Assembly: GCA_030704615.1 (NCBI GenBank) | Contig: CM060734.1 | Span: 6,510,001-6,574,000, forward strand | DNA: 64,000 bases | Source of the DNA: Takakia lepidozioides | Taxonomy: Eukaryota > Streptophyta > Takakiopsida > Takakiales > Takakiaceae | Direction: 5' to 3' | Made by a program: the position numbers and the translations under genes | The notes under the pieces: generated by a model | What the model was told of the DNA's origin: nothing | Databases searched by the model: none | The model's input: the letters and a program-made list of their open reading frames with translations, nothing else | Shown here: piece by piece, positions 62,560 through 64,000 of the stretch | How positions within the stretch are numbered: the stretch's first letter is position 1 | Layout: each line of letters begins with the position of its first letter

Positions 62560-62709
62560 AATGTCAATACCAGCAGAAGCACAAAGGCTCTTTCAATGAA
62601 ATAAGAGAGCGAAGGGAGGTGCCTCACGAAATCAGGAGGCAACTTACAATGCGACCACTCACTCGTAAACCGGGGGCTCCTCGGCCTTGATCCCAACTTA
62701 TACCTCCCC

Positions 62710-63853
62710 CTACTCCTTGTCGGATTCTTCCTCATCCTCCGAGGATGCCTCTTCCTCTTTCGGCAGACGTTCAGCCGTTGCAAGTTCGGAGTTGTGGAGG
62801 GCAATATCTGGCTTGAAGGCGAAGACATGCTTGTCGGACAACGTCCCTGCCCACATTGAAGCACCTGATGGACAAAGCGGGCAGTTAGTAGCATGCGGCA
62901 TGCAATTGCAATCGGGCCAGGGGACAAACTGTGCACGTGAAGGCTTACCCGTGCCGCATGTGAGGTCAAGAATCCGCCCTTGGACATCCGAGCACGTCTC
63001 CATGAGGGTTTGGATGAAAGCAGGGCTCCGGGTCCGGCTGTACCGCCACGGTTTGCCTGTCTTTGTGTCCTTCGGGATACTGGAGTGGGGCACATAGTTG
63101 TAAAGGACATCGTAGGTAACAGGGTCCACAGCGGCATCAACTAGACGACCGTCGTTGCAGAATTTGAACGTAGACCCTCTCTTCACAAAACAATATGCCT
63201 CAAACACCAATGTCTGCACATCCAACAAAAGAAGGATCAACTCCAGGGTCTAGTTCAGATACACCACAATATGAAGTGAATGCAATAGATTGATAACTTA
63301 CACTTTGGCCCTCTGTTTGCAACCCTGCGTATTTGATGTAGAACCATTTTTTGAGGAGGACCAGGGTGACACTTTTCGGTGTCCACCTTGCCACAACATT
63401 GTATGTGGTCTTCCCTCTTGTGGCAAGGACCACAATACATCCACCGTCATCCAGGAGCATCCCCGCCAGCCCAAACCCGGCTCTCCAGTAGTCCTCAGTA
63501 AACCTGTTCCAGGTGGGCACACCATCCAAGCCCTCCAGTAGCTCCCCATCTGGAATATCGAGGAGAATCATATCGCAGGCTCTCTCCACCTCGACCCCCC
63601 CCCCCCCCCGAGTGCTCTTGCAATCCGTGCTCACAGCCGTGAAGAATTCCATCATGGATTCGAAACCAGGGGTGTCTTTAGGCTCTGTACTGGGAGCCCT
63701 CTTCTTGGCTTTCCCCTTCAGCTCCTCCAGAGACTTGTTGTGTGCCACCTTCTTCGCCCTGGCAGCCAGAGCGTCAAGGAAGCTCTCATTGACACATTGG
63801 TTGGGGGTTCTAGCTTTGGCCTCTGCGGAAACGTCACTGCCGAATACCGCCAT
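62710..63853 (-). CDS. Circularly permuted DNA methyltransferase-like protein (three exons)
   Basis: Exons 63853-63302, 63213-62949 and 62864-62710 join in frame across two GT-AG introns (63214-63301, 62865-62948) to give 323 residues. Order: motif IV-like DMILLDIPDGEL (residues 94-105), the helix-strand DYWRAGFGLAGML and GGCIVVLATRGK, a target-recognition-like middle, motif X TRSPAFIQTLMETCSDVQGR, and motif I ILDLTCGTGASMWAGTLS with FAFKPD (motif II) and ATAERL. Motif IV before motif I is the beta-type layout of N4-cytosine/N6-adenine DNA methyltransferases; the catalytic tetrapeptide is DIPD rather than D/S-P-P-Y/W. The start is uncertain: an open frame runs further upstream with a shift near 63840. 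Confidence 0.62.
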
Positions 63854-64000
63854 GTAGGCTTGCCCTCAAATGCCAACTTCATGGCAGAGCCAGTCCCAGT
63901 CCGAACTGACTTGGGAACCCGGACGACCGGTGACTTGGTACCAGCAGCAGCAGTCGCAAGACCTTGCACAAAGTCGTCGTCGGAGTCACTCCCTTGGGGC
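63840..64000 (-). pseudogene. Upstream coding of the TIR-2 methyltransferase gene
   Basis: A different frame reads SDSDDDFVQGLATAAAGTKS, PVVRVPKSVRTGTGSAMKLA, FEGKPT up to the MAVFGSD start. It is basic and disordered like the N-terminus of the TIR-1 gene. Either a frameshift joins it or an intron is missed. Continues beyond the window. Confidence 0.45.

Larger units (their letters stand above)
61845..64000. mobile_element. TIR-2, second member of the CATGAGC transposon family (partial)
   Basis: Left end GGGGGCTGCTATTTCATGAG, CATGAGC units and a GTCCACGGAAATAGGGTTAG stretch match the inward-read right end of TIR-1. Inside, a minus-strand gene has its 3' end facing this terminus, as the plus-strand gene of TIR-1 faces its right terminus. 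The element runs off the window. The inverted accessory gene pair and the palindromes of TIR-1 are absent from the visible part. Confidence 0.82.

Overview
The window looks like nuclear DNA from a large, repeat-packed plant or streptophyte-algal genome. Evidence: a plant-type CACTA (En/Spm) transposase with TNP2 and DUF4218 segments, several Ty3/gypsy elements with Athila/Tat-like polymerase motifs, GT-AG introns in transposon genes, and no bacterial gene organisation. A charophyte such as Chara is my best guess, but that is inference. I see no convincing ordinary host gene; almost everything readable is transposon-derived. Layout, left to right: 1-2590 is the decayed CACTA transposase, minus strand, cut by the window edge. 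2591-37317 is a three-level nest. The outer layer is an old Ty3/gypsy element B (minus strand; internal parts at 2746-3912 and 29597-36741, diverged 5' LTR from 36742). Inside B sits Ty3/gypsy element A (3913-29596) with two similar LTRs (3913-4866 and 28698-29596) and a 5-bp target duplication CCACC. Inside A's third ORF sits a 13.3-kb DNA transposon, TIR-1 (about 8464-21737). TIR-1 carries a MULE-like SWIM-finger transposase (minus), a multi-exon plus-strand gene, an inverted pair of related unknown genes, and about 45 copies of a 22-bp palindrome confined to its non-coding parts. 37318-40040 has no gene. 40043-44035 is a scrambled relative of A/B (H) with its own LTR. 44036-50877 is a different Ty3/gypsy element (E, plus strand). 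It encodes a protease-like domain, a DNMT3/DRM-type cytosine-5 DNA methyltransferase, reverse transcriptase and RNase H, integrase and a C-terminal PHD finger. 50878-51390 is another A-family LTR fragment. 51637-53006 is a SET-domain gene (minus), followed by hairpin-bearing tandem repeats (53236-53545). 56117-57694 is a deleted Ty3 element F, and 59382-61844 is a gag-only LTR element G with a tRNA-Met primer site. 61845-64000 is a second member of the TIR family (TIR-2), inserted into G. It encodes a circularly permuted DNA-methyltransferase-like protein whose C-terminal tail is homologous to that of the TIR-1 plus-strand gene. How the pieces relate: three unrelated mobile lineages here carry chromatin or DNA-modification domains (cytosine methyltransferase plus PHD in E, SET domain at 52 kb, permuted methyltransferase in TIR-2). 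In-frame stops that are CAG in a sister copy, and C/T differences between repeats, suggest decay by deamination of methylated cytosine. Most ORFs carry frameshifts or stops, so little here is likely to be active in this copy; assembly errors could account for some indels.
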